From the NCBI RefSeq assembly GCF_016127315.1, contig NZ_CP065997.1:3844001-3908000 (forward strand): DNA of 64,000 bases, read 5' to 3'. This DNA comes from Achromobacter deleyi. Lineage in GTDB: Bacteria > Pseudomonadota > Gammaproteobacteria > Burkholderiales > Burkholderiaceae_B. Made by a program: the position numbers and the translations under genes. Position 1 is the stretch's first letter. The number at the start of each line of letters is the position of its first letter. The notes beneath the pieces are model-generated. The model saw only the letters and a list, made by a program, of their open reading frames with translations, was not told the DNA's origin and ran no database searches. Positions 45,226 to 54,600 of this stretch are shown piece by piece.

Positions 45226-45591
45226 GTGAAGCACGATCAATCGCGGCTGGTCCGCATCGATGCAGGTCCGATGAAGAACCCGGTGCCGGGCAAGCCCAAG
45301 CGTCCCCTGTCGGGCGACGCGGCGTTCCGCACCGTGACCGCCTTCGAAGGCAATGGCGGCCGCGCCGAGGCTGGCGTATGGGAAAGCACCGCCGGCAGTT
45401 TCCAGTCCAACACCACCGGCTACATCGAGTTCGGCTACATCGTCGAAGGCGCGGCGCGCCTGGTCGATCCCGACGGCACGGTGCACCCGCTGACCGTGGG
45501 CGAGGCCTTCGTGATGCCGGAGGGCTATACCGGCCGCTGGGAAGTGGACCAGTTCGTCAAGAAGATCTACTTCATCAGCCGCACCGCCTGA
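45226..45591 (+). CDS. Small cupin-domain protein
   Basis: 121 residues from a GTG at 45226 preceded by AAGGAA. The single cupin barrel contains GYIEFGYIVEGAARLVDPDG and PLTVGEAFVMPEGYTGRWEV, close to the (S)-ureidoglycine/DUF861-type small cupins that act as enzymes or binders. It is only 16 bp after the XRE-cupin regulator gene and probably belongs to the same transcript. Its role is unknown; with the regulator it may handle the same ligand. A strong hairpin follows. Confidence 0.82.
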   Translation: MKHDQSRLVRIDAGPMKNPVPGKPKRPLSGDAAFRTVTAFEGNGGRAEAGVWESTAGSFQSNTTGYIEFGYIVEGAARLVDPDGTVHPLTVGEAFVMPEGYTGRWEVDQFVKKIYFISRTA

Positions 45592-45607
45592 GACCCGCTC
45601 GACGATT

Positions 45608-45639
45608 GCCCGCCGCGGCCCGCGCAGGGCCGGGCGGGC
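45608..45639. terminator. Bidirectional hairpin between cupin and exported-protein genes
   Basis: GCCCGCC-GC-GGCCC, loop GCGCA, then GGGCC-G-GGCGGGC. It lies 16 bp after the cupin stop and 21 bp before the stop of the convergent gene. The stem is about 12 bp; there is no T-tract. Confidence 0.5.
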
Positions 45640-45660
45640 GCTTGTGACGGCGCGCGCCCG

Positions 45661-46032
45661 TTACGGCGCCGGCCGCTGCGGGTAGGCCGAGTTGCCGAAG
45701 GTGTTGCCCATGCGGTTGCCGATGGTGGCGGGCGTGGGCAGGCCCATCTGGTTGGGCGGCCGCTGCGTGATGGCTTCCGAGCCGAGCGTGGGCGGCGGCT
45801 TGGGCGCGGCGTCGGGCGCCATTTTCTGGTTCAGGCAGTCATACGACAGGGCGCGGTAGCCGTTGACTTCAGTGTCGATGCAGGCGCCGCCAGGCGCGGG
45901 CTTGGCCGCCGGCGGGGCGGCCTGCGGGACCCGCGTGGCCGTTGCCTGGGCGCCCGCCGTCAGGGGCGTTGCCGCCAGCGCCGCCAGCAACAGCAGGCAG
46001 GCGCGGCGCGAAGAGGGGCTGTATGTGCGCAT
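45661..46032 (-). CDS. Small exported protein of unknown function
   Basis: 123 residues with a signal peptide (ACLLLLAALAATPLTAGAQA). The mature part is Pro/Ala-rich with one Cys pair (GGACIDTEVNGYRALSYDCLNQ) and a C-terminal PPTLGSEAITQRPPNQMGLP and IGNRMGNTFGNSAYPQRP. The ATG at 46032 has AAAGGAG at 6 nt. It is divergent from the first surface-signalling cassette. The family is not recognised; likely periplasmic or surface exposed. Confidence 0.7.
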   Translation of the reverse strand: MRTYSPSSRRACLLLLAALAATPLTAGAQATATRVPQAAPPAAKPAPGGACIDTEVNGYRALSYDCLNQKMAPDAAPKPPPTLGSEAITQRPPNQMGLPTPATIGNRMGNTFGNSAYPQRPAP

Positions 46033-46149
46033 GCGGGCTCCTTTGAAAAGGCCCGGCGGCCCGGGGCCGCCATGATGTCATTAGTATAGGGACGGATGGC
46101 GCCGCGCAGGTGACGATTGCGTGGCGGCTCGCCGCGGCGCGGATGTGGC

Positions 46150-46183
46150 GTGTCACGATTGCGTCATTCGCGCGTCCTAGCAT
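46150..46183 (+). promoter_or_regulatory. PHO-box-like direct repeat and -10 element, cassette 1
   Basis: Heptamers GTGTCAC (46150-46156) and GCGTCAT (46161-46167) are separated by 4 nt (11-bp period), followed after exactly 10 nt by TAGCAT (46178-46183). This is the layout of PhoB-activated promoters, where CTGTCAT-N4-CTGTCAT replaces the -35. The start ATG at 46251 is about 68 bp downstream. The same geometry precedes cassette 2. Confidence 0.65.
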
Positions 46184-46250
46184 GGCGCCTTTCCTTCAAG
46201 GCGGGTGCGCGGGCACCCGCGACAACGGCCATGCCTGGCATTTTTCCTCC

Positions 46251-46946
46251 ATGTTGGCGTCGATGACCTTCGCCTGTCCGTCGGGCAGGGGCTGGATGCG
46301 GCACGCCTGCCTGGCGTTGGGGTTGTGGGCGTTGGCCGGCGCGAGCCGCGCCGAGGCCCCGCCGCGCGAGATGGCGTTCGCCATTGCCGCGCAGCCGCTG
46401 GATCAGGCGTTGGCGCAATACAGCCTGGACAGCGGCCTGACGGTGCTGGTCGACAGCGCCCTGACCGCCGGACGCCACGCGCCCGCGGTGGTCGGCACCT
46501 ACACCCCCGGAGATGCCTTGCGCAAGCTGTTGGCGGGGTCGCCATTGGCGATCCGCTATGCCAGCGCGCACTCGTTCACGCTGGTGGCGGCGCCGCGCGA
46601 GACGGCGGCCGCGCGCGCGGCCAGCGCGGCGCGGCTGCGCGACACGCCGTACGCGGCGGCGCTGCAAGGCGCGCTCAAGCGGGCGCTGTGCAAGGGGCAG
46701 GGCGCCGAGCCGGGCCGCTATCGCGCGCTGGTCAAGCTGTGGTTCGACAAGGCCTGGCGCGTCGACCGGGTGGATTGGGTATCCGATACCGGATCGGCCC
46801 CGCTGAATCGGCGGCTGGAGGCCGCGTTGCGCGGCGTGACGGCCGGACCGCTGCCGGGCGGCATGCCGCAGCCGGTGACGATATTGCTACAGGCGAGCGA
46901 TGCGGATGACTGCGCCGCGCTGCGAGGGGGGAGCCATGCGGGATGA
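46251..46946 (+). CDS. STN domain-TonB C-terminal-like signalling protein, cassette 1
   Basis: 231-residue periplasmic protein, VreA-like. Signal region MLASMTFACPSGRGWMRHAC... ending near ASRAEA. The STN (secretin/TonB short N-terminal) signalling domain starts FAIAAQPLDQALAQYSLDSG and has VDSALTAGRHAPAVVGTYTPGDALRKLLAGS. The C-terminal domain RYRALVKLWFDKAWRVDRVDW...PQPVTILL resembles TonB-C. No beta-barrel is present, as in P. aeruginosa VreA of PUMA3. The start at 46251 is chosen because the promoter-to-ATG distance and N-terminal length then match cassette 2. Its 3' end overlaps the sigma factor gene by 11 bp. It would sense a signal and act through the FecR-like partner. Confidence 0.85.
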   Translation: MLASMTFACPSGRGWMRHACLALGLWALAGASRAEAPPREMAFAIAAQPLDQALAQYSLDSGLTVLVDSALTAGRHAPAVVGTYTPGDALRKLLAGSPLAIRYASAHSFTLVAAPRETAAARAASAARLRDTPYAAALQGALKRALCKGQGAEPGRYRALVKLWFDKAWRVDRVDWVSDTGSAPLNRRLEAALRGVTAGPLPGGMPQPVTILLQASDADDCAALRGGSHAG

Positions 46947-47490
46947 CAAGCCGGCGGGTTCCCTGCGCGCGCTGTTCCTGGAGCGCTACAACGATTTTCG
47001 CAGCCAGCTCAAGCGTCGCCTGGGGTCGGACGACCTGGCGCACGATGCCATGCAGGAAGCCTTCCTGAAGGTGAACGACATGCCCTCGAGCTCGTCGATC
47101 CAGCAGCCGGCGGCCTACCTGTTCCGGGTGGCGGTGAACATCGCCGAAGACCAGCGCCGCCGCGATTCGCGCCTGTTGACGGGGGTGGAGATCATTGAAC
47201 TGGTCGGCGCGACGGACGAGACCGAGGATCCCGCGCGCATCGCGCAGGGCCGCAGCCAGATCGAGGCGTTCCGCCGCGCCCTGCGCCAGTTGCCGGAGCG
47301 CACCCAGCAGATGCTGCTGGCCGCCCGGGTGCACGACGTGCCGCATGCCGAGATCGCCCGGCGCTACGGCGTGTCCGAGCGCATCGTATCCAAAGAGCTC
47401 AAGCGCGCGTTGGCCCACTGCGGCAAGGCGCTGCAAGCGCAGGAGGGACCCGCGCCGGACGCGGGCGAGGAAGACGAATCATGGCGCTGA
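46936..47490 (+). CDS. ECF sigma factor, FecI/VreI-like, cassette 1
   Basis: 184 residues. Region 2 is LKRRLGSDDLAHDAMQEAFLKVND, with YLFRVAVNIAEDQRRRDSRL (region 2.4), and region 4 is LPERTQQMLLAARVHDVPHAEIARRYGVSERIVSKEL. These match iron-starvation-type (FecI) sigma factors. The ATG at 46936 has GAGGGGGGAG upstream; the in-frame start at 46900 is rejected. It overlaps the STN-TonB gene and the FecR-like gene, so all three are coupled. The predicted target is the exoprotein promoter at 48513-48560. Confidence 0.93.
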   Translation: MRDDKPAGSLRALFLERYNDFRSQLKRRLGSDDLAHDAMQEAFLKVNDMPSSSSIQQPAAYLFRVAVNIAEDQRRRDSRLLTGVEIIELVGATDETEDPARIAQGRSQIEAFRRALRQLPERTQQMLLAARVHDVPHAEIARRYGVSERIVSKELKRALAHCGKALQAQEGPAPDAGEEDESWR

Positions 47491-48482
47491 TGATGCTGCC
47501 GGGAAGGCGCAAGGGCGGACGGGCGTCGCACGATCGCGATGCGCGCCATTGGTTGCTGACGCTGACCTCGGGCGCCGCCACCGAGGCGGATGCGGAGGCG
47601 TTCCGCGCCTGGCTGCGGGCGGACCCGGGGCACGAGGCCGCCTTTGCCGAACAGAAGCGGCTGTGGCAGGCGCTGGGGCCGGCGGTGCGCGAAGAAGCGG
47701 CGGCCCGGGCCACGACGCGGCGCCCGTCGCTGTCGGGCCGGCGCGCGTTCCTGGGCGGCGCGGTGGCGGCGTCGGCGGCCTATCTGGCGTGGCGGCCGCC
47801 GTTGGGGCTGTGGCCCGGACTGGACGAGCTGGGCGCCGATTACCGCACGGCGACCGGCGAGCAGCGCCGGGTGGCGCTGGGCGATGCGCTGGAACTGGAA
47901 CTGAACACGCAGACGCGCATCAATGTGCGGTCGGCGGCCGGGGCCCGGGAAGGCGCGGTGATCGAGCTGGCCGCGGGCGAGGCCGAGGTCCGCGTCGGCC
48001 GGCTGGCCGATGCGAATGCCGCCATGCCGGCGCCGGTGGCGCAGGTGGTGGCGGGGGCCGGGCGCGTCTCGGCGCGCGAGGCGCTGTTCAACCTGCGCTA
48101 TCTGGGCGGCGAGGCCAGCCTGTGTTGCCTGGCCGGCAGCGTACGACTGGCGCACGCGCAGGGCACCTACGAGGTCGCCGCGGGCCAGGAATTGCGCTAC
48201 GACGACCGCCGGGTGATGCCGCCGGCGAAGGTGAACACCGAAGCCGTAACCGCCTGGCGGCGCGGCTGGCTGGTGTTCGACCGGGTGCCGCTGGCGGACG
48301 TCGTGGACGAGTTGAACCGCTACCGGCGCGGCCGGCTCGTGCTGCTGAACGCGCAGCTCGGCCAGCGCCGGGTGCAGGCGCGCTTCGCGCTGGCGCAGGT
48401 GGCGGACGCCGAGCAGCTGATCCGCGACGCCTATGGCGCCGAGGTGACGCGGCTGCCGGGCGGCGTGGTGCTGCTGTCCTGA
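47481..48482 (+). CDS. FecR/VreR-like anti-sigma regulator, cassette 1
   Basis: 333 residues. The cytoplasmic N-terminal DUF4880 domain starts DARHWLLTLTSGAATEADAEAFRAWL. A central inner-membrane segment follows RRAFLGGAVAASAAYLAW (about residues 90-108), then the periplasmic FecR domain (TGEQRRVALGDALELELNTQ, VVAGAGRVSAREALFNLRYL). A C-terminal DUF4974/STN-like domain, VFDRVPLADVVDELNRYRRG, ends the protein. In FecR-type systems this protein holds the sigma factor until signalled. The start overlaps the sigma gene by 10 bp. The next gene is the exoprotein 126 bp downstream. Confidence 0.92.
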   Translation: MALMMLPGRRKGGRASHDRDARHWLLTLTSGAATEADAEAFRAWLRADPGHEAAFAEQKRLWQALGPAVREEAAARATTRRPSLSGRRAFLGGAVAASAAYLAWRPPLGLWPGLDELGADYRTATGEQRRVALGDALELELNTQTRINVRSAAGAREGAVIELAAGEAEVRVGRLADANAAMPAPVAQVVAGAGRVSAREALFNLRYLGGEASLCCLAGSVRLAHAQGTYEVAAGQELRYDDRRVMPPAKVNTEAVTAWRRGWLVFDRVPLADVVDELNRYRRGRLVLLNAQLGQRRVQARFALAQVADAEQLIRDAYGAEVTRLPGGVVLLS

Positions 48483-48512
48483 GCCGGCAGGCGCCGCGGC
48501 CCGGCGTGGTTC

Positions 48513-48560
48513 ATGAATTATTTATGACAGGGTTCTGGTCGGCATTTTTCCATCCGTCTG
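48513..48560 (+). promoter_or_regulatory. Candidate sigma-dependent promoter of the first exoprotein gene
   Basis: ATGAATTATTTATGA (48513-48527) and GTCTG (48556-48560), with 43 bp between the first base of ATGAATT and GTCT. The second cassette has ATGAATT and GTCTA at the same 43-bp spacing in its exoprotein leader (63701/63744). The GTCT core resembles FecI-type -10 elements (CGTCT); the AT-rich block could be an upstream element. The identical spacing is the main evidence. Confidence 0.5.
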
Positions 48561-48608
48561 TCTTGTTCTAGGTGGCGAACACCGCGATTGGAATAAGGAA
48601 AGACGATC

Positions 48609-51600
48609 ATGCAGGCACGGTTGGCGCAACGCGGCGGTAAGGCATTCATGGCGCACAAGATGGGGCGCCGCCGTCCAGACTGGCGCCCGACGCCGCTGCG
48701 CCAGGCGCTGGCGGTACTGCTGATCGCCGGCGGCTGGAGCGGCGCGGCGCAGGCCCAGGCGCGGGCCTTCAGCCCCGGCTGGTTCGCCGACAAGAACGCG
48801 GTGCAGTCCACCGCGCAACGCACCGGCCGCATGCCGGATGGTTCGCTGGCCGGCATCGGCAACAGCGCCCGCCAGCAGGCGCAATCGCGCCAGCAGTTGC
48901 AACGCTCGCTGGACAACCTGAACCGCACCGCGGCGGCGGTGGCCGCGCAGCAGGCGGCGCAGGCGGCGGCCCGCGCGGCCGCGGCCGCCAACGGCACGGA
49001 CGTGCCGGATGGCCTGGCGCAGGGCGGCCTGTGGATCGCCGAGGGCGCGCTGGCCAAGTGGGACGGCGCCAAGAAGCCGACCACCGGCACCGAGGGCGGA
49101 CGCCAGCTGGTGACCATCGAGCAGACGCAGTCGCGCGCCATCCTGAATTGGGACACGTTCAACATCGGCCGCAACACCACGCTGCAATTCAAGCAGGGGG
49201 CGGAAGACGCGGTGCTGAACCGGGTGGTCGGCGCGGCCGCCCGGCCCAGCCAGATCCAGGGCGCGATCAAGGCCGACGGCACGGTGCTGGTGGTGAACCA
49301 GAACGGGGTGATCTTCAGCGGCACCAGCCAGGTCAACGCCCGCAACCTGGTGGTCGCGGCCGCCACCATCACGGATGCGCAGTTCCGCGACAAGGGCCTG
49401 TATGCCGACAACGGCGCCCAGCCGACGTTCCAGGGCGCCCTGGGCCGCGTCGAGGTGCAGGCCGGCGCGCGCATTGCGACCGCCGCGTCCACCACCTCGA
49501 CCTCGGGCGGCGGCTACGTGCTGCTGCTGGGCAAGGAAACGACCAACGCGGGCGCCATCGACACGCCGGGCGGGCAGACGCTGCTGGCGGCGGGCGACAG
49601 TTTCGTCATCAAGCGCGGCCAGGGCACGGCGGGCAATCTGCTGTCGACCACCAAGGGCAACGAAGTCACGCCGGCGGGCGTGCCCGGGCGGGTCGAGAAC
49701 AGCGGCCTGATCCAGGCCGCCATGGGCGACGTGACCTTGACGGGGGGCGACGTGACGCAGCGCGGGGTGCTGCTGTCGAGCACCTCGGTGGACACGCGCG
49801 GCACCCTGCATCTGACCGCGACCGGCACGGACGGCAGGATCACCCTGGCCGAAGGCGGCGTCGCCGCGATCCTGCTGGACCACAGCGGCGCCCTGGCGCT
49901 GGACAGCCAGCGCGACGGCCTGCGCGCGCCCGTGACGACGCCGTCCACGTCGGCGTGGCTGCCGGCGGGCGCCGACCGGCGCGAGCTGTCGCGGGTGGAG
50001 ATCAGCAGCAGCGGCACGGTGGATTTCGCGGCGGGCTCCATCACGCTGGCCACCGGCGGCCAGATCGCCGTGCACGCGGCGCGGCGCAGCCTGCTGCGCG
50101 ACGGCGCCGTCCTGGACGTGGCGGGCGCGGTGGGCGTGCCGGTCGCCATGGAAAACAACAATCTCAAGATCAACGTACAGGGCAACGAGCAGCGCGACGC
50201 GCCGGTCAACCGCGACAGCGGCAAGCTCAACAGCAACGACCTGTGGGTGGATATTCGCGACCTGGTGCTGGTGCCGGCGGGCACCAACGGCTACGCCACC
50301 GACCGCTGGTACACGGCTGGCGGGCTGCTGGAGGTCAGCGGCTATCTGGGCACGCAGGGGCATGCCGTCAACGAATGGATGGCGCAGGGCGGCAATGTCG
50401 AATTCACCGGCGGCGACGTGGTGACGCGCGCCGGCTCGCAGATCAACCTGTCCGGCGGCACGCTCGACGTGCAGGACGGCATGATCCGCCAGAGCTGGCT
50501 GCGGGGCGTGGACGGCAAGCTGTACGAGGCCTCGCGCGCGCCGGGCGACCTGGCCTACACCGGGCTGTACCAGGGCTACGAGGCGCGCAGCGAGCGCTGG
50601 GGCCAGACGCGCCGATTCTACAACCCGCTGATCGCGCCGCTGGAACGCTTCGAGACCGGTTATACCGTGGGCCGCGATGCGGGCCGCCTGCTGATCGGCA
50701 CCCGCTCGGCCGTGCTGGAAGGAGAGCTGATCGGTGCCACCTTCCAGGGGGATCGCCAGAACGCCGCGCCGCAGGCCGGCCTGGACGGCTATCAGCAGTC
50801 GCAGCGCGCCGTGGCGCGTGGCGCGCAACTGGTGGTCGGCACCTACTCGCCGTACTACAACAAGACCTCCGGCGCGCTGCAGTACGCCCTGGGCCGCAGC
50901 GAGGATAGGGTGCGGCAGGTGGTGTTGTCGGACCGCGTGGCGGCCATTGCCGCCGGCCTGGAGCTGGGCGACGCGCTGCCGGCCGATCGGGCCGGCGCGT
51001 TGCTGCTGGATACCACCCGACTGAACGGCTTCGGGCTGGGCGCGGTGCGCATCGCCGCCCAGGACATCGCCGCGCAGTCCGATCTGACGGTGGCGCCGGG
51101 CGGCGAGATCACGCTGTTCGCGAACCGCGTGTCGGTGGATGGCACGTTGAGCGCGAGCAGCGGCAGCATCCGCCTGGGCAACGTGCTCAATCAGGTGACC
51201 TCGTCGGGCATGCTCGACACCTCCATCGGCGCCACGGCGTCCGACCGGCTGACGCTGGGCGCGCGCGGGCGGCTCGATACGTCGGGCCTGTGGAGCAACC
51301 TGGCGCTGGCGCCGGGCCTGACCGGCGCCATGCCCTACCTGAACGGCGGCAGCGTGTCGCTGCGCGGCAGCGGCGACATGCTGCTGGAGAGCGGCAGCGT
51401 GATCGACGTCGGTTCGGGCGCGGCGTTGCGCGCCAAGGGCAAGCTGACCGGCGGCAAGGGCGGCAACGTCACGATCGAAGCCGTGGCGAGCGGCACGACC
51501 GCGGGGCGCCTGGACCTGGGCGCCGAGTTGCGCGGCTATGGCGTGGACGGCGGCGGCACCCTGGCGGTGACGGCGGGCAAGATCGTGCTGGGCGCGGAAC

Positions 51601-54600
51601 CGGCCGATGCCGGCGCCGACGCGCTGGCGCTGGCGGCGCCGTTCTTCCAGCGCGGCTTCGCGCGCTACGAGATCATCGGCAGCCGCGGCCTGACCGTCGC
51701 CGATGGCGCCCGCATCGAGGTGTCGATGCCGGTCTACCGGCCGGTACCGGAGGCGGGCGGGGCGCCGACCGGCGCCGAGGCCGCCACGGTGTTGCAAGCC
51801 TGGCTGCCGCCCGTCTATCTGCATGACGCGGTGGCGGGGACGGCGACGCGGCGGCGCGGCGCCAGCCTGTCGCTGCAGAGCGGGCGCACCATTGCCCCGA
51901 CAGGCTCGGACACCGATACGACGCTGATGATTGGGCAGGGCGCACAGGTGACCGTGGACCCGGGCCAGACCATCAAGCTGCGCGGCGCCGGCCAGATCAC
52001 GGTGCTGGGCGGGTTGACGGCCGCGGGCGGCAAGATCGATATCCGGCAATTGCGCCTGGGCGACATCGACGTGGCCGAGTCGGTCGAGACCGCCGACGGC
52101 CAGCTGCACAACCGTTCGATCTGGATCGGCGAGCGGGCGGTGCTGGACGTGGCCGGCCGGGCGCAATCCGGCGTCGACGCGCAGGGCCGCCGCTATGGCG
52201 TGGCGGACGCGGGCGGCGTGATCGTGATCGGCGGCGAAATCGACCACGCGCGCGCCACCGCGACCTCGTCGGACGCCTACGTGATCGTGCGACCGGGCGC
52301 GGTGCTGGACGCCTCGGGCGCCGGCGTGGACGTGGACATCAACGGGGTCGGCCCGCTGCGCCTGGAGCGCGACGGCGGCCGCATTTCGCTCAGTTCGTAT
52401 AACGGCCTGCACCTGGACGGCAGCTTCATCGCGCGCGCCGGCGGCGCCAGCGCCACGGGCGGCACGCTCGACATCGCGCTGGAAACACCGCTTTACCGCA
52501 CCTGGGGCGAAAGCGTTGCTGGCATGCCGGTGCAGGTGCCGCGCGAGCTGGTGCTGGCGCCGGGGGCGGGCGGCCTGCTCGATGCCGCCCTGGCGCCGGG
52601 CGCGGCGGCCGATGCCCTGCGTTATGGGCAGGCGAGGCTGGACGTCGCGCGCCTGACGGCCGCGGGCGGCTTCGACCATCTGGGGCTGCTGTCCAACGGT
52701 TTGATGTCGTTCGACGGCGCGGTCGACCTGGCCGTGGCGGGCAGCATGCGGCTGTATGCCGGCGCCTATTCGCTGGCGCCGGACGCCGATGCGCGGACCC
52801 GGGTCAACCTGGCGGCGTCCTATGTACGGCTGTCGGGCCCGGGCACGTACTTCGCCACCAATGGCGTGCTGCGGCCGCGGGTGCTGTTCGGCGATGCGCC
52901 CGGTGTGGGGGCGGGGGCGTTCACGGTGCGCGCCGGCAATCTGCTGGAGGTGGGCAACAGCCTGTCGTTCGGCACCCAGGGCAGCATCAACCGCAGCGTG
53001 GGCGGCCTGTTGACCGTGGCGCGCAGCGGCTTCGACCGGGTGGCGCTGAACAGCGGCGGCGACCTGCGCTTCCTGCGGCACAACGACGACCAGCCGCGCA
53101 CGCGCCTGTGGACCCGGGGCGACCTCGACCTGGCCGCCACGCAGCTGTATCCGGTCACGGGGGCCGATGTCGAGCTGCTGGCCGGCTACACCCGCAATCC
53201 GCAGTCCGGCGTCAACGTGTTCGATCCGACCCGCACGCTGCGGGTGGGCCGCACGGGCGATGCCATCGCCGCGCTGCCGGCCGTGCCGTATTCGGCCTTC
53301 GGCACCTTGCGCCTGGCCGCGGCCAACGTGGAGCAGGGCGGCGTGCTGCGCGCGCCGCTGGGCGCGATCGTGCTGGGCGACCTGAGCTCGACGGTCGGCA
53401 CGCGGCGCCTGACCCTGCTGCCCGGCAGTGTCACGTCCGTCAGCGGCGCCGGCCTGTGGATGCCCTATGGCGGCACCACCGATGGCGTGTCGTACAAGTT
53501 CCTGGGCGCCGAGGTCGCCTTGGTGGGCGCCGGCGGCGCGGTGGGCCAGGGACAGGGCGCCTCGCTGCGCACCGGCATCACGCTGGGGTTCCGCGACGTG
53601 GATGCGCTGCCGGGGTCCTTGCTGGATCTGTCGGGCGGCGGCGAACTGACCGGCGCGGGGTTTGTGTCCGGCCGTGGCGGTTCGACCGACGCGCGCTACT
53701 TCCCGCTGGTCCGCAACGACCCCAAGGGCGGCTTCACGCTGCCGGGGCTGGCCACCAATCCGGTGTATGCCATCGTGCCCGGCGTGCAGCCGGGCTACGC
53801 GCCGGTGGGCGGCGAGGCCGGCGCGTCGACGCCGGGCGTGGGGCGGCAGATCACGCTGGGCGACGGCGTCCCCGGCCTGCCGGCTGGCACCTATACCTTG
53901 ATGCCCTCCACCTACGCCTTGCTGCCCGGCGCCTTCCGGGTCGAGATCAACGGCCTGGCGGCGGCCGGCGCGGCCATCGCGCCGCTGCAGATGCGCAACC
54001 TGTCGTGGGCCGCCAGCGGCCTGCTGTCCACCGCTGGCACCGGCGCGGCGGACCGCCTGGCGAGCCAGGCGATCCTGACGCCGGCGAACGTGCTGCGCAC
54101 CTATTCGCAGTACAACGAAATGAGCTACGCCAGCTTCGTGCGCGCCGATGCGGCGACGCGCGGGGTGCCGCGCGCCATGCTGCCGGCCGACGCGCGCACC
54201 TTGCGTCTGGCGATCCATGCCGGTTCGCAGGACGGGCAGGCATTGCGTTTCGAGGGGCTGGCCGACTTCAAGGCGGCGTCGGGAGGCTTCGGCGGCGCCG
54301 CGGCGCTCAGCGGCGGCAGCTCCGCGATCGAAATCCTGGCGGCGGGCCAGACGCCCACCGCGGGCTTTGACGGCGCGTCGGTGCATGCCGATGCGTTGGC
54401 CGCGCTGGGCGCCAGCCGCCTGGTGATCGGCGCGCTGCCGGTGGTGCTGTACGGGCAGGGCGGGCGCTTCTACACCTTCCAGGGCGGCGCCAACGAAGTG
54501 GTGATGCGTTCCGGCGCCCAGTTGGCGGCGCCGGAAGTGCTGATCTCGTCACGGGTGATCGATATCGAGGCGGGCGCGGGCATTTCCACGCTCGGGCGCG

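Noticed and set aside
48522..54386. Antisense open frame of 1954 codons opposite the exoprotein gene
   Set aside because: Long antisense frames arise from the strong G/C third-position bias. The translation is His/Arg/Gln/Ala-rich without motifs, while the plus strand has clear TpsA signatures.
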